In this document: piece after piece, positions 16,936 to 25,399 of the stretch | Layout of the letters: each line of letters opens with the position of its first letter | How positions within the stretch are numbered: position 1 is the stretch's first letter | From: an uncultured Lachnospiraceae bacterium | GTDB taxonomy: Bacteria; Bacillota; Clostridia; Lachnospirales; Lachnospiraceae | Assembly: GCA_910579395.1 (NCBI GenBank) | Contig: CAJTUC010000001.1 | Location: 62,001-126,000 of the forward strand | Reading direction: 5' to 3' | DNA length: 64,000 bases | Position numbers and translations under genes: made by a program | Notes under the pieces: generated by a model | Database searches by the model: none | Told to the model about the DNA's origin: nothing | What the model saw: the letters and a program-made list of their open reading frames with translations, nothing else

Positions 16936-18657
16936 ATGGGTTACAAAGAGCAATATGAGTTCTGGCTGGAAGATTCTTATTTCGACGCACAGACGAAGAA
17001 GGAACTTGAAGCAATCAAGGATGACGAGAAAGAAATTGAAGACCGTTTTTACAAAGAACTGGCTTTTGGTACAGGCGGACTGAGAGGGGTTATCGGCGCG
17101 GGCACGAACCGCATGAATATTTATACTGTTCGTAAAGCGACACAGGGTCTTGCCAATTATATTAAAAAACAGGGCGGAGAAGCAAAAGGCGTGGCGATTG
17201 CTTTTGATTCCAGAAGAATGTCTCCGGAGTTCGCGGATGAAGCGGCACTTTGTCTGGCGGCGAACGGCATCAAGGCTTATGTATTCGAATCGCTCCGGCC
17301 GACACCGGAATTATCTTTTGCGCTTCGTGAACTCGGCTGTATTTCCGGTATCGTGATCACGGCGAGTCACAATCCGCCGGAGTATAACGGTTATAAATGC
17401 TACTGGGAGGACGGCGCGCAGGTAACGGCTCCGAAGGATCAGGAGATCATTGCAGAAGTCAATAACGTAACGGATTATCATGACGTGAAGACGATGGAGA
17501 AGGCAGAAGCTGTAAAATCGGGACTTTATCAGGTGATCGGCCGGGAAATCGACGACAAATACATGGCAGAACTGAAAAAGCAGATCATTCATCCCGAAAT
17601 CATTGCGGAAGTTGCGGATGATATGAAGATTGTATACTCTCCTTTTAACGGAACAGGAAATCTGCCTGTCAGAAGAATTCTGGATGAGATCGGTTTCAAG
17701 AATGTCTATGTCGTACCGGAGCAGGAAATGCCGGATCCGAATTTTACGACGCTTGCTTACCCGAATCCGGAAGATCCGAAGGCATTTACGCTGGCGCTTG
17801 AACTTGCCAAAGAGAAGAATGCGGATATCGTACTGGCGACCGACCCGGATGCGGACAGACTCGGCATATATGCGCTGGATACAAAGAGCGGGGAATATGT
17901 TCCCTTTACCGGAAATATGTCCGGTATGCTGATCGCGGAATATATTTTGAGAGAAAGAGCGGCAACCGGAAAGATGCCTGAGAATCCGGCGCTTGTTACC
18001 ACAATCGTTACGACTAATATGACCAAAGCGATCACGGAAGATTATAACGTAAAATGTATCGAAGTTCTGACAGGATTTAAATACATAGGCGAGCAGATTA
18101 AGCTGTTCGAGCAGACAGGTTCCAATAATTATGTATTCGGCCTGGAAGAAAGCTATGGCTGCCTTGCCGGTACACATGCGAGAGATAAGGATGCGATCGT
18201 TGCAGTTATGTGCCTGTGTGAAATGGCAGCGTGGTGCAAGAAGAACGGTAAGACCGTATGGGATCAGATGATCACGTTGTATGAAAAATACGGTTATTTC
18301 AAAGAAAGCCAGTATTCCATCACCATGAAGGGCATTGATGGCGCAAAAGAAATTGAAGAACTCATGAATAAATTAAGAAGCAATCCGCCGAAGAACTTCG
18401 GTGAGTTGAAAGTAAAAGAGTTCAGAGACTATACGACAGGCAAGACGTTGAATCTGGAAACCGGAACGGAAGGCGAGACTGGGCTGCCGAAGTCGAACGT
18501 GCTCTATTTCGACCTGACGAACGATTCCTGGTGCTGTGCACGTCCGTCCGGAACGGAACCAAAGATTAAATTCTATATGGGTGTCAAGGGAACCAGCCTG
18601 GATGACGCACAGGCGAAACTGGAAAAACTGACAGAAGACTTAAAGGCATATTTGTAA
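16936..18657 (+). CDS. Phospho-sugar mutase (alpha-phosphoglucomutase type)
   Basis: Interconverts glucose-6-phosphate and glucose-1-phosphate, which would feed rmlA; a phosphomannomutase activity is possible. The 573-residue length fits the PgcA-type enzymes of Firmicutes. Catalytic phosphoserine 144 lies in T-A-S-H-N-P-P. The metal loop D-P-D-A-D-R has Asp 303, 305 and 307. The C-terminal R-P-S-G-T-E-P phosphate-binding loop is present. GGAGG precedes ATG 16936. It is flanked by glycosyltransferase genes and has its own promoter and structured leader, which suggests separate control of sugar-1-phosphate supply. Confidence 0.92.
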   Translation: MGYKEQYEFWLEDSYFDAQTKKELEAIKDDEKEIEDRFYKELAFGTGGLRGVIGAGTNRMNIYTVRKATQGLANYIKKQGGEAKGVAIAFDSRRMSPEFADEAALCLAANGIKAYVFESLRPTPELSFALRELGCISGIVITASHNPPEYNGYKCYWEDGAQVTAPKDQEIIAEVNNVTDYHDVKTMEKAEAVKSGLYQVIGREIDDKYMAELKKQIIHPEIIAEVADDMKIVYSPFNGTGNLPVRRILDEIGFKNVYVVPEQEMPDPNFTTLAYPNPEDPKAFTLALELAKEKNADIVLATDPDADRLGIYALDTKSGEYVPFTGNMSGMLIAEYILRERAATGKMPENPALVTTIVTTNMTKAITEDYNVKCIEVLTGFKYIGEQIKLFEQTGSNNYVFGLEESYGCLAGTHARDKDAIVAVMCLCEMAAWCKKNGKTVWDQMITLYEKYGYFKESQYSITMKGIDGAKEIEELMNKLRSNPPKNFGELKVKEFRDYTTGKTLNLETGTEGETGLPKSNVLYFDLTNDSWCCARPSGTEPKIKFYMGVKGTSLDDAQAKLEKLTEDLKAYL

Positions 18658-18718
18658 GATAATGGGAAAGATAGAATCGTCCTGGGATTTCAGGGCGATT
18701 CTATACTATCGGGGAAAA

Positions 18719-20128
18719 ATGGGCAATCGTATTTTAAAAATCGGCAATGTAAAAAAAACAATACATTATCTGCAGAAGAACGGGGTCAGGCACACTTTCT
18801 ATGCGGCAAAAGAGCGTATCGAAGAGGAAAAGAAGGCGGAATATGTTTTTCAGGAACCGGATGAGGCGCTTCTTGCGGTCCAAAGGACGGAGTGGGAGCG
18901 CTTTCCATACCGTTTCAGTATTGTCGTACCGGCTTACGAGACGAAGGAAACTTACCTGCGGGAAATGATCGATTCCGTCAGGCGGCAGAGTTATGGAAGG
19001 TGGGAACTGGTCATCGCGGATGCCAGCAAGGGCTGCCGGGTGGAAGAAATTGCGGCGGAATACAGGGAAAAAGAGCAGGAAGGGCGGCTTCGTTATATCC
19101 GTCTGCCGGAAAACGGAGGGATTTCGGAGAATACCAATGCCGGCATCGAGGCGGCGGCGGGCGATTATATCGGACTGTTGGATCACGATGATTTTCTTGC
19201 GCCGGATGCACTCTACGAAATGGCGCTGGCCCTTCATCGTGCGGAACAAAAAAACGAAACACCCGTTTTGTTATACTCCGATGAAGATAAATATGAGGAT
19301 AACATAGGTTATAGAATCCCTAACAGGAAGAAAAAATTCAATATGGATTTAATTTTATCCAATAATTATGTCTGTCACTTCATGGTGATGCGTGCCGACG
19401 TGATGAAAAATTTGAAATTGAGGAAGGAATATGACGGAGCACAGGATTATGACCTGGTGCTCAGAGCGGTCAGCGGTCTGCTGGCTTCCGTAAAAGGACC
19501 GGACCTCGAACGGCATATCCTTCATATTCCAAGAGTATTATATCACTGGCGCTGCCACGAACAGTCTACGGCGGATAATACGGCGAGCAAGCGGTATGCC
19601 TATGAGGCGGGGAAAGCTGCGTTGGAAGATTTTTGCCGGGAGCAGGGCTGGAATGTACAGGTGTCCCATTCCCTGCATCTTGGCTTTTACCAGATTCGAT
19701 ATGTGCCGGATATTTTGGCGGTGCGGCATGATGTCGGTATCATCGGCGGCCGGATTCTGGACGGATATAATAGAATCGCATCGGGAATTTATAATGAAGA
19801 AGGAAAACGGCTTTATCAGGGGCTGCACAAAGAGTACAGCGGAGGCAGCACACATCTGGCCGTTCTCATGCAGGATTGTGCTGCAGTGGATATCCGTTGT
19901 ATGCGGCTTTGCAGCGAACTTCGTCCCGTATTCGAAGAAATAACAGGTGTTTTGTACAGGGAAACAGGAAAGCAGGAACTGGCGGATGTGAGCGGTATTG
20001 CCTGCGATGAAGAGGGCTTTCGGAAACTGAGCATGGAGCTTGGCAAGGCAGCGCGCGAGAGGGGATTTCTGGTCGTCTGGACACCACAGATGACTTTGAA
20101 AATGAAAAAAAATAATAAGAAAAAATAA
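18719..20128 (+). CDS. GT2 glycosyltransferase with a truncated second domain
   Basis: The start is uncertain: ATG 18719 (470 residues) has CGGGG just upstream, while ATG 18662 (489 residues) lies four bases after the pgm stop but without a ribosome binding site. A GT2 domain begins near residue 64 (F-S-I-V-V-P-A-Y-E-T) with D-H-D-D near 156 and a D-E-D-K-Y acceptor-side motif. The last 140 residues contain D-V-G-I-I-G-G-R-I-L, which matches the middle of the second GT2 domain of the preceding glycosyltransferase (D-V-G-A-V-G-A-K-L), but the nucleotide-binding half of that domain is absent. It therefore looks like a tandem GT2 protein that lost half of its second domain. Confidence 0.83.
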   Translation: MGNRILKIGNVKKTIHYLQKNGVRHTFYAAKERIEEEKKAEYVFQEPDEALLAVQRTEWERFPYRFSIVVPAYETKETYLREMIDSVRRQSYGRWELVIADASKGCRVEEIAAEYREKEQEGRLRYIRLPENGGISENTNAGIEAAAGDYIGLLDHDDFLAPDALYEMALALHRAEQKNETPVLLYSDEDKYEDNIGYRIPNRKKKFNMDLILSNNYVCHFMVMRADVMKNLKLRKEYDGAQDYDLVLRAVSGLLASVKGPDLERHILHIPRVLYHWRCHEQSTADNTASKRYAYEAGKAALEDFCREQGWNVQVSHSLHLGFYQIRYVPDILAVRHDVGIIGGRILDGYNRIASGIYNEEGKRLYQGLHKEYSGGSTHLAVLMQDCAAVDIRCMRLCSELRPVFEEITGVLYRETGKQELADVSGIACDEEGFRKLSMELGKAARERGFLVVWTPQMTLKMKKNNKKK

Positions 20129-20147
20129 ATGGAGATTTAATAAAAAC

Positions 20148-21104
20148 ATGAAATCGACAATTGTCATACCAAGCTACAACGGCATTCATTATCTGGAGGA
20201 CTGCTTGAAATCTCTGAAAAAAGAGAATGCCCATATCGTTGTGATCGATAATGGCTCTACGGACGGCACCTTTGATATAATAAGCGAGAAATTTCCGGAA
20301 GTGGAAGTTATTTCTTTTTCAGTCAATACGGGGTTTTGCAGAGCGGTAAACGCAGGCATTGTAGCGGCGGAAACGAAATATGTTATTTTTCTGAATAACG
20401 ATACGGTGGTGGAACCCGGCTTTGTGGAAGAACTGGAACGGGTCATGGAACAGGATAAAAGGATTTTTTCCGCTTCCGCGAAAGTAATCTCCATGCAGGA
20501 GAAGCATGTGATTGATGATGCCGGAGATTTATACTGCGCGCTCGGATGGGCCTTTGCGATCGGAAAGGGCAGGCCGGAGAGGGACTATCAGAAGAGCTAT
20601 CCGATTTTTGCCTCCTGTGGCGCGGCTTCCATTTACCGCAGACATGTTTTTGAGCAGATCGGACTGCTGGATGAGAATCATTTTGCCTATTTGGAAGATA
20701 TCGATCTGGGATACCGGGCGCTGATATACGGCTATCGCAATGTATTTGCACCGAGAGCGAGGGTATATCATGCGGGAAGCGCCTCCTCCGGTTCGCGCTA
20801 TAATGCGTTCAAAACGGACCTTTCCTCCATTAACAGCGTTTATTTGATTTATAAGAATATGCCGGTGTTACAGGTGTTACTAAATCTTCCGTTTCTGTTG
20901 CTCGGTTTTGGGATCAAGACGCTCTTTTTCCTGCAAAAGGGACTTGGAAAGACTTACCTGTGCGGTTTGGCGAAAGGACTTCGTTTTTGTACGAGGCCTG
21001 AAGCTGCCCGGCACAAGGTGCCTTATAAGCATTGTCACTTTCTGGCTTATTGCCGCATTCAGGGGATGCTGTGGTGGAATATGATAAGGCGGTTCCGCGG
21101 ATAA
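20148..21104 (+). CDS. GT2 glycosyltransferase (WbbL-like, possible rhamnosyltransferase)
   Basis: The 318-residue protein opens directly with the GT2 fold (I-V-I-P-S-Y-N-G), has the I-D-N-G-S-T-D-G nucleotide-sugar stretch and L-N-N-D-T near residue 83. The D-L-G-Y-R and H-x-G-S-A-S-S-G motifs are typical of WbbL-type rhamnosyl- and related transferases. The C-terminal 70 residues contain a hydrophobic stretch that probably associates with the membrane. It follows the previous glycosyltransferase by 19 bases. With rmlB, rmlA and rmlC nearby, rhamnose transfer is plausible but not shown by the sequence. Confidence 0.85.
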   Translation: MKSTIVIPSYNGIHYLEDCLKSLKKENAHIVVIDNGSTDGTFDIISEKFPEVEVISFSVNTGFCRAVNAGIVAAETKYVIFLNNDTVVEPGFVEELERVMEQDKRIFSASAKVISMQEKHVIDDAGDLYCALGWAFAIGKGRPERDYQKSYPIFASCGAASIYRRHVFEQIGLLDENHFAYLEDIDLGYRALIYGYRNVFAPRARVYHAGSASSGSRYNAFKTDLSSINSVYLIYKNMPVLQVLLNLPFLLLGFGIKTLFFLQKGLGKTYLCGLAKGLRFCTRPEAARHKVPYKHCHFLAYCRIQGMLWWNMIRRFRG

Positions 21105-21109
21105 GAGCC

Positions 21110-21185
21110 GTGATTTCGGTACCGCTTCTGCAGAACAGTAAGCAGTTGTGATTTCGGTACCGCTTCCGCAGAGCAGTATGCGGTT
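21110..21185 (+). repeat. Two-copy 38-bp direct repeat
   Basis: Two adjacent 38-base copies start at 21110 and 21148, each beginning GTGATTTCGGTACCGCTT. They differ at a few positions (TCTGCAGAACAG versus TCCGCAGAGCAG). They follow the stop of the WbbL-like gene and fill half of a 183-base gap. I recognise no hairpin of the A or B type here. Confidence 0.75.
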
Positions 21186-21287
21186 GCAATTATTTCTCGA
21201 ATATTGTACTATAAAACACAGGAAGTCAGGAAAAAATAGAAAAGATAAACCCCAAATTCGCGGAGTGGGCGGACATGGGAGGTCCAT

Positions 21288-22697
21288 ATGATAAAAGACA
21301 ACCAAAAATATTTCAACAGGGTGCATGTGCTGATCGATGCGCTTGTTATCATTCTTTCTTATGCGCTGGCCTGGTATTTGAAATTCGTTGGTCCCTTTTC
21401 GGATAATGACCCGCAGATAGGCGCACTGCAATGGCAGACATATTTTGAACTGCTTTACTTTATCGTGCCCGGCTATCTGATCCTGTATTATTACTTCAAT
21501 ATGTATACGCCCAAGCGGGCAACAGTTCATAAATATGAAATTTTTAATATTTTTCAGGCGAATACGGTCGGTATTATTATCCTGATGGCGGGCTGGTATG
21601 CCATTAAGCAGATTCACTTTTCCCGTGTTATGATGGGAATGTTCTATGTGATCAACATTGTTCTCGCAACGATAAGCCGTTCCCTTATCCGTTCCCTGCT
21701 CCAGTATTTTCGTGAAAAAGGCTATAATCTGAAGTATATTCTGCTTGTCGGTTATTCTCGTGCGACGGAAGAATACATCAACAGGATCAATGCCAATCCC
21801 CAGTGGGGATATGTTGTCCGCGGCATTCTGGATGACTCCGTTCCGAGAGGGACGCTGTATAAGGGCGTCAAGGTCGTAGGAACGATTGATAATCTTCTCT
21901 ATATCCTGCCGGAGAATAAACTGGATGAAATTGCAATCACCCTGTCGTTAAATGATTATGACAGGCTGGAATATATTGTCGATTTATGCGAAAAATCAGG
22001 TGTGCACACGAAGTTCATTCCCGATTACAACAGCCTTTTTCCGAGCAGGCCGTATACGGAAGACCTGATGGGACTGGCAGTTGTCAACATTCGTTATGTG
22101 CCGCTCACGAATACGCTGAACTGGGTGATGAAGCGGATTATTGATATTATCGTTGCTCTGTTTGGCGCGGTAGTCTTTTCTCCGATCATGCTTGCCTCTG
22201 CCATTGCAATCAAATGCAGCAGCAAAGGACCGGTCATTTTCAAGCAGGAGCGCATCGGCCTGCACAATAAGCCATTTTTGATGTATAAGTTCCGAACAAT
22301 GGAGGTACAGAAACCGGGAGCAGAGAAAAAAGGCTGGACGGTGAAAGACGATCCCCGTGTTACCAAAGTAGGAAAGCTGCTCAGGCGGACGAGCATGGAT
22401 GAGCTTCCGCAGCTTTTCAATATTCTGAAAGGGGATATGAGTGTTGTGGGGCCGAGGCCTGAAAGGCCGCAGTTCGTAGAAAAATTCAAGGAGGAAATTC
22501 CGCGGTATATGGTGAAGCATCAGGTCAGGCCGGGACTTACCGGCTGGGCTCAGATCAATGGCTATCGCGGTGATACCTCGATTAAGCGCAGAGTCGAATA
22601 TGACATTTTTTATATTGAAAACTGGACGCTTTCCTTTGATATCAAAATCATACTTTTGACAATATTTAAAGGTTTTATAAATAAAAACGCCTATTAA
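21288..22697 (+). CDS. Polyprenyl-phosphate sugar-1-phosphate transferase (initiating enzyme)
   Basis: This 469-residue membrane enzyme starts glycan assembly by moving a sugar-1-phosphate from a nucleotide sugar to undecaprenyl phosphate. Four to five hydrophobic segments occur in residues 1-150, then a cytoplasmic CoA-binding-like domain, then the C-terminal bacterial sugar transferase domain (about 270-469). That domain shows F-K-Q-E-R-I-G, Y-K-F-R-T-M, R-R-T-S-M-D-E-L-P-Q and V-G-P-R-P-E motifs, all conserved in the WbaP/CpsE superfamily. The overall layout matches undecaprenyl-phosphate glucose phosphotransferases, but the sugar may be glucose, galactose or an amino sugar. GGGAGG five bases before ATG 21288 fixes the start. 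Confidence 0.92.
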   Translation: MIKDNQKYFNRVHVLIDALVIILSYALAWYLKFVGPFSDNDPQIGALQWQTYFELLYFIVPGYLILYYYFNMYTPKRATVHKYEIFNIFQANTVGIIILMAGWYAIKQIHFSRVMMGMFYVINIVLATISRSLIRSLLQYFREKGYNLKYILLVGYSRATEEYINRINANPQWGYVVRGILDDSVPRGTLYKGVKVVGTIDNLLYILPENKLDEIAITLSLNDYDRLEYIVDLCEKSGVHTKFIPDYNSLFPSRPYTEDLMGLAVVNIRYVPLTNTLNWVMKRIIDIIVALFGAVVFSPIMLASAIAIKCSSKGPVIFKQERIGLHNKPFLMYKFRTMEVQKPGAEKKGWTVKDDPRVTKVGKLLRRTSMDELPQLFNILKGDMSVVGPRPERPQFVEKFKEEIPRYMVKHQVRPGLTGWAQINGYRGDTSIKRRVEYDIFYIENWTLSFDIKIILLTIFKGFINKNAY

Positions 22698-22765
22698 AGT
22701 CATACTACTAGGAGATTGTAATTCTTAAAGATTTCTAAATAATTCCTGAAGATGGAACAAGATTC

Positions 22766-22793
22766 TTGCAATTATTACAAGATGTAGTATAAT
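22766..22793 (+). promoter_or_regulatory. Promoter of the LCP gene
   Basis: TTGCAA at 22766-22771 and a perfect TATAAT at 22788-22793 are separated by 16 bases. The LCP start codon is about 95 bases downstream. The preceding gap after the sugar transferase gene is A+T-rich. Confidence 0.55.
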
Positions 22794-22888
22794 CTTCTAA
22801 GAAAGTTGTGTTATTTTGTGATAGAAGTCTGTCATTTTTGTGATACGGATTTTTAGTACAAAAAAAGGGAATTGAGGGAGTATATGAT

Positions 22889-24088
22889 ATGGCAAAGAAA
22901 AGCAGCAGAGATATTTATGACGAAGAAAGAAGACCTGTGAAAAAATCTTCAGGTTCTTCTCACAGATCATCGGGCAGCAGATATGATGACGAAGAGCGGT
23001 ATTCCGCACCTAAAAAGAAGAAGTCATCCGCGAAGAAAAAGAAAGAGCAGGCCAAAAAGAAACGGAGAAGGATTGTTCTTTTCATCGTGGAGATATTTGC
23101 ACTGGTGCTCCTTGTAGGCGCGCTCTGGGTTGTTCAACAGGGTTCAAAATCCGGCAAGATGGAATTGAATGAGGACAAAATCATTGTCAATGAGGTTGTA
23201 AAAGAGCAAGAAGAAACGACTATGAAAGGGTATCGGAATATTGCGCTGTTCGGCGTAGATTCCACGACGGGCTCTTTGTCAAAGGGTACCCGAAGCGATA
23301 CGATCATGATTGCTTCTATCAATCAGGATACCGGAGAGTGTAAACTGGTCTCCGTATACCGCGATACTTATTTGAATTTGAGTAATGATACCTATAATAA
23401 ATGTAACTCGGCTTATGCAAAGGGCGGGCCGGAAATGGCAATCAGTATGCTGAACCTGAATCTTGATTTGAATATCACTGATTTTGTAACGGTAGGCTTT
23501 GCAGGACTGACGGATACGATTGACGCACTCGGCGGTGTCTACATTGATGTAAAAGACAATGAAATCAGCCATTTGAATAATTATCAGTTATGTATTGCAG
23601 ATGACTTAAAGCGTTCTTATACGCCGGTCACATCTTCCGGAAGGCAGCTTCTGGATGGTCTGCAGGCTACCGGATACTGTCGTGTCCGTTATATCGCCGG
23701 CGGCGACTTTACGCGTGCGGAACATCAGAGAAACGTTCTGAGCGCAGTAGCGGATCAGGCGAAACAGGCATCTCCGGCAGCGCTTGCAGAGGTTGCGAAT
23801 AATGTATTCAGTGAAGTTTATACTTCGCTTGACCTGGCGGAAATTGTTGAACTTTTGGCTGATGTTGGTAATTATACGATTACGGAAACAGCAGGATTCC
23901 CGCGGGAAGAGAACAGAACGACCGGAAAACTCGGTACAAAAGGTGACTGTGTCATTCCGGTAAATCTGGAAGAAAATGTAAAATGGCTGCATCAGTTCCT
24001 GTTTAACGATTATGAATATACGCCGTCCGATATGGTTCAGGAATGCAGCAGACAAATTGAAGCTGATACAGGCAAAACTGTAAATTAA
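22889..24088 (+). CDS. LytR-CpsA-Psr family glycopolymer transferase
   Basis: LCP proteins transfer undecaprenyl-linked glycopolymers onto peptidoglycan outside the cell. The 399-residue protein has a Lys/Arg/Ser-rich cytoplasmic tail (about 1-65), one membrane segment (about 67-90) and an extracellular LCP domain. The family signature is visible: G-V-D-S near the domain start, K-G-T-R-S-D-T-I-M-I, S-V-Y-R-D-T-Y, and the Arg-rich R-V-R-Y / D-F-T-R-A-E-H-Q-R stretch used for pyrophosphate binding. It has its own promoter and a terminator after it. Located just after the initiating transferase, it most likely attaches the polymer made by this locus. Confidence 0.93.
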   Translation: MAKKSSRDIYDEERRPVKKSSGSSHRSSGSRYDDEERYSAPKKKKSSAKKKKEQAKKKRRRIVLFIVEIFALVLLVGALWVVQQGSKSGKMELNEDKIIVNEVVKEQEETTMKGYRNIALFGVDSTTGSLSKGTRSDTIMIASINQDTGECKLVSVYRDTYLNLSNDTYNKCNSAYAKGGPEMAISMLNLNLDLNITDFVTVGFAGLTDTIDALGGVYIDVKDNEISHLNNYQLCIADDLKRSYTPVTSSGRQLLDGLQATGYCRVRYIAGGDFTRAEHQRNVLSAVADQAKQASPAALAEVANNVFSEVYTSLDLAEIVELLADVGNYTITETAGFPREENRTTGKLGTKGDCVIPVNLEENVKWLHQFLFNDYEYTPSDMVQECSRQIEADTGKTVN

Positions 24089-24098
24089 CGGAAAAAGC

Positions 24099-24122
24099 AA
24101 AGGGGCCGATTTCAGGCCCTTT
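24099..24122 (+). terminator. Hairpin terminator after the LCP gene
   Basis: AAAGGGGCC pairs with GGCCCTTT around a seven-base loop. It lies 11 bases after the LCP stop codon and 25 bases before the next start. The following T-run is short, so termination may be partial. Confidence 0.6.
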
Positions 24123-24146
24123 CATGCTATATGGGGGAAGATATTT

Positions 24147-25085
24147 GTGGAGAAAGTGGATGTTATCATCCCGACTTATAAGCCGGATCAGAAGTTTCTG
24201 GATTTAATGGAAAAACTGGCGCATCAGACGGTTCCGGTTCAGAAGGTTATTATAATGAATACGGAGCAGAAGTATTTTGACCGTTTAACCTACGGTACGT
24301 CTTTTTCCAAGAAATATAAGAATGTAGTGGTAAAGCATTTGTCCAAACGGGAATTTGACCATGGGCGTACGAGGAACAGCGGTGTTCGATGTTCGGATGC
24401 CCCGGTCTTTGTCATGATGACGCAGGATGCCGTTCCGGCGGATGAATTTCTGATTGAAGAACTGTTACGCGGTTTACAGCAGGAAAATGTGGCTGCAGCC
24501 TATGGAAGGCAGCTTGCAGAGGACGACTGTTCGGAAACGGAGAAGTTCACGCGGCAGTTTAACTATCCGGAGGAAGGAGCCGTTAAAACGAAAGAAGATA
24601 TTGAACGGCTCGGTATTAAGACTTTTTTCTGTTCCAATGTGTGTGCAGCTTATAAAAGGGAACTGTTTGACGCATTGGGAGGATTTATCAGACATACTAT
24701 ATTTAATGAAGACATGATTTATGCGGCAGGTGCCGTTCAGGCAGGATATGGCATCGCCTATCAGCCGGGGGCTAAAGTATACCATTCCCATGATTACAGC
24801 GGCAGTGAGCAGTTCCACAGGAATTTCGATATGGGTGTTTCGCAGGCGGACCATCCGGAAATTTTTGCGGCTGTCTCTTCCGAGTCGGAAGGCATCAGGC
24901 TTGTGAAACTGACGCTCGCGCATTTGAAGGAACAGAAATTGTGGCTGCAGATTCCAGGATTTATCGTAAAAAGCGGTTGTAAGTATATGGGATATCTGCT
25001 CGGTAAGAATTATAAAAAATTGCCTAGAAAGTTCGTCGTGAAGTGCTCGGCGAAATCGAACAGGGAATACTGGAATAAAGGATAG
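24147..25085 (+). CDS. GT2 glycosyltransferase, rhamnosyltransferase-like
   Basis: The 312-residue protein starts at a GTG preceded by GGGGGAAG. It begins with V-D-V-I-I-P-T-Y-K-P. The F-D-H-G-R-T-R-N-S-G stretch and M-T-Q-D-A (in place of D-x-D) are characteristic of bacterial rhamnosyltransferases in GT2. The family adds L-rhamnose from dTDP-rhamnose, consistent with the rml genes. It ends with a basic C-terminus. The stop codon TAG (25083-25085) shares its last G with the first base of the tandem type A repeats. Confidence 0.85.
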   Translation: MEKVDVIIPTYKPDQKFLDLMEKLAHQTVPVQKVIIMNTEQKYFDRLTYGTSFSKKYKNVVVKHLSKREFDHGRTRNSGVRCSDAPVFVMMTQDAVPADEFLIEELLRGLQQENVAAAYGRQLAEDDCSETEKFTRQFNYPEEGAVKTKEDIERLGIKTFFCSNVCAAYKRELFDALGGFIRHTIFNEDMIYAAGAVQAGYGIAYQPGAKVYHSHDYSGSEQFHRNFDMGVSQADHPEIFAAVSSESEGIRLVKLTLAHLKEQKLWLQIPGFIVKSGCKYMGYLLGKNYKKLPRKFVVKCSAKSNREYWNKG

Positions 25086-25347
25086 GGAATAAAGATTTTC
25101 TAAGGCGTCTGAGGACGCCGCCTAAGAAAATCTATGTTATTCCCGAAATAAAGATTTTCTAAGGCGTCATGGGACGCCGCCTAAGAAAATCTATGTTATT
25201 CCCGAAATAAAGATTTTCTAAGGAGTCATGGGACGACGCCTAAGAAAATCTATGTTATTCCCGAAATAAAGATTTTCTAAGGAGTCTGAGGACGCCGCCT
25301 AAGAAAATCTAAGTCATTCCCGGAAGAATGGCATTCGCCATTCTTCC
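25085..25347 (+). repeat. Structured repeat, type A, four tandem 59-bp copies plus hairpin (upstream of glmS)
   Basis: Four direct copies of a 59-base palindromic unit lie head to tail; the shared A-A-T-A-A-A-G core starts at 25088, 25147, 25206 and 25265. Each unit pairs AGATTTTCTAAGG with CCTAAGAAAATCT and GGGAATAA with TTATTCCC (shared between neighbours). The array ends in a perfect 11-bp hairpin at 25322-25347, GGAAGAATGGC with GCCATTCTTCC. Tips vary between copies (TGAG or ATGG loops; GGCGTC or GGAGTC). No unique spacers separate copies, so it is not a CRISPR array. Confidence 0.9.
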
Positions 25348-25399
25348 AACGCATAAAAAGAAGAGTTATGATGTGGTGAATATAAATGGAGGATTGCAT

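Noticed and set aside
25085..25321. CRISPR-like array
   Set aside because: The 59-bp units are joined directly with no unique spacers, are palindromic over their whole length, and no cas gene is in the window.
25348..25399. glmS ribozyme upstream of glmS
   Set aside because: I could not find the conserved ribozyme core in the 300 bases before glmS; the space is taken by tandem type A repeats.
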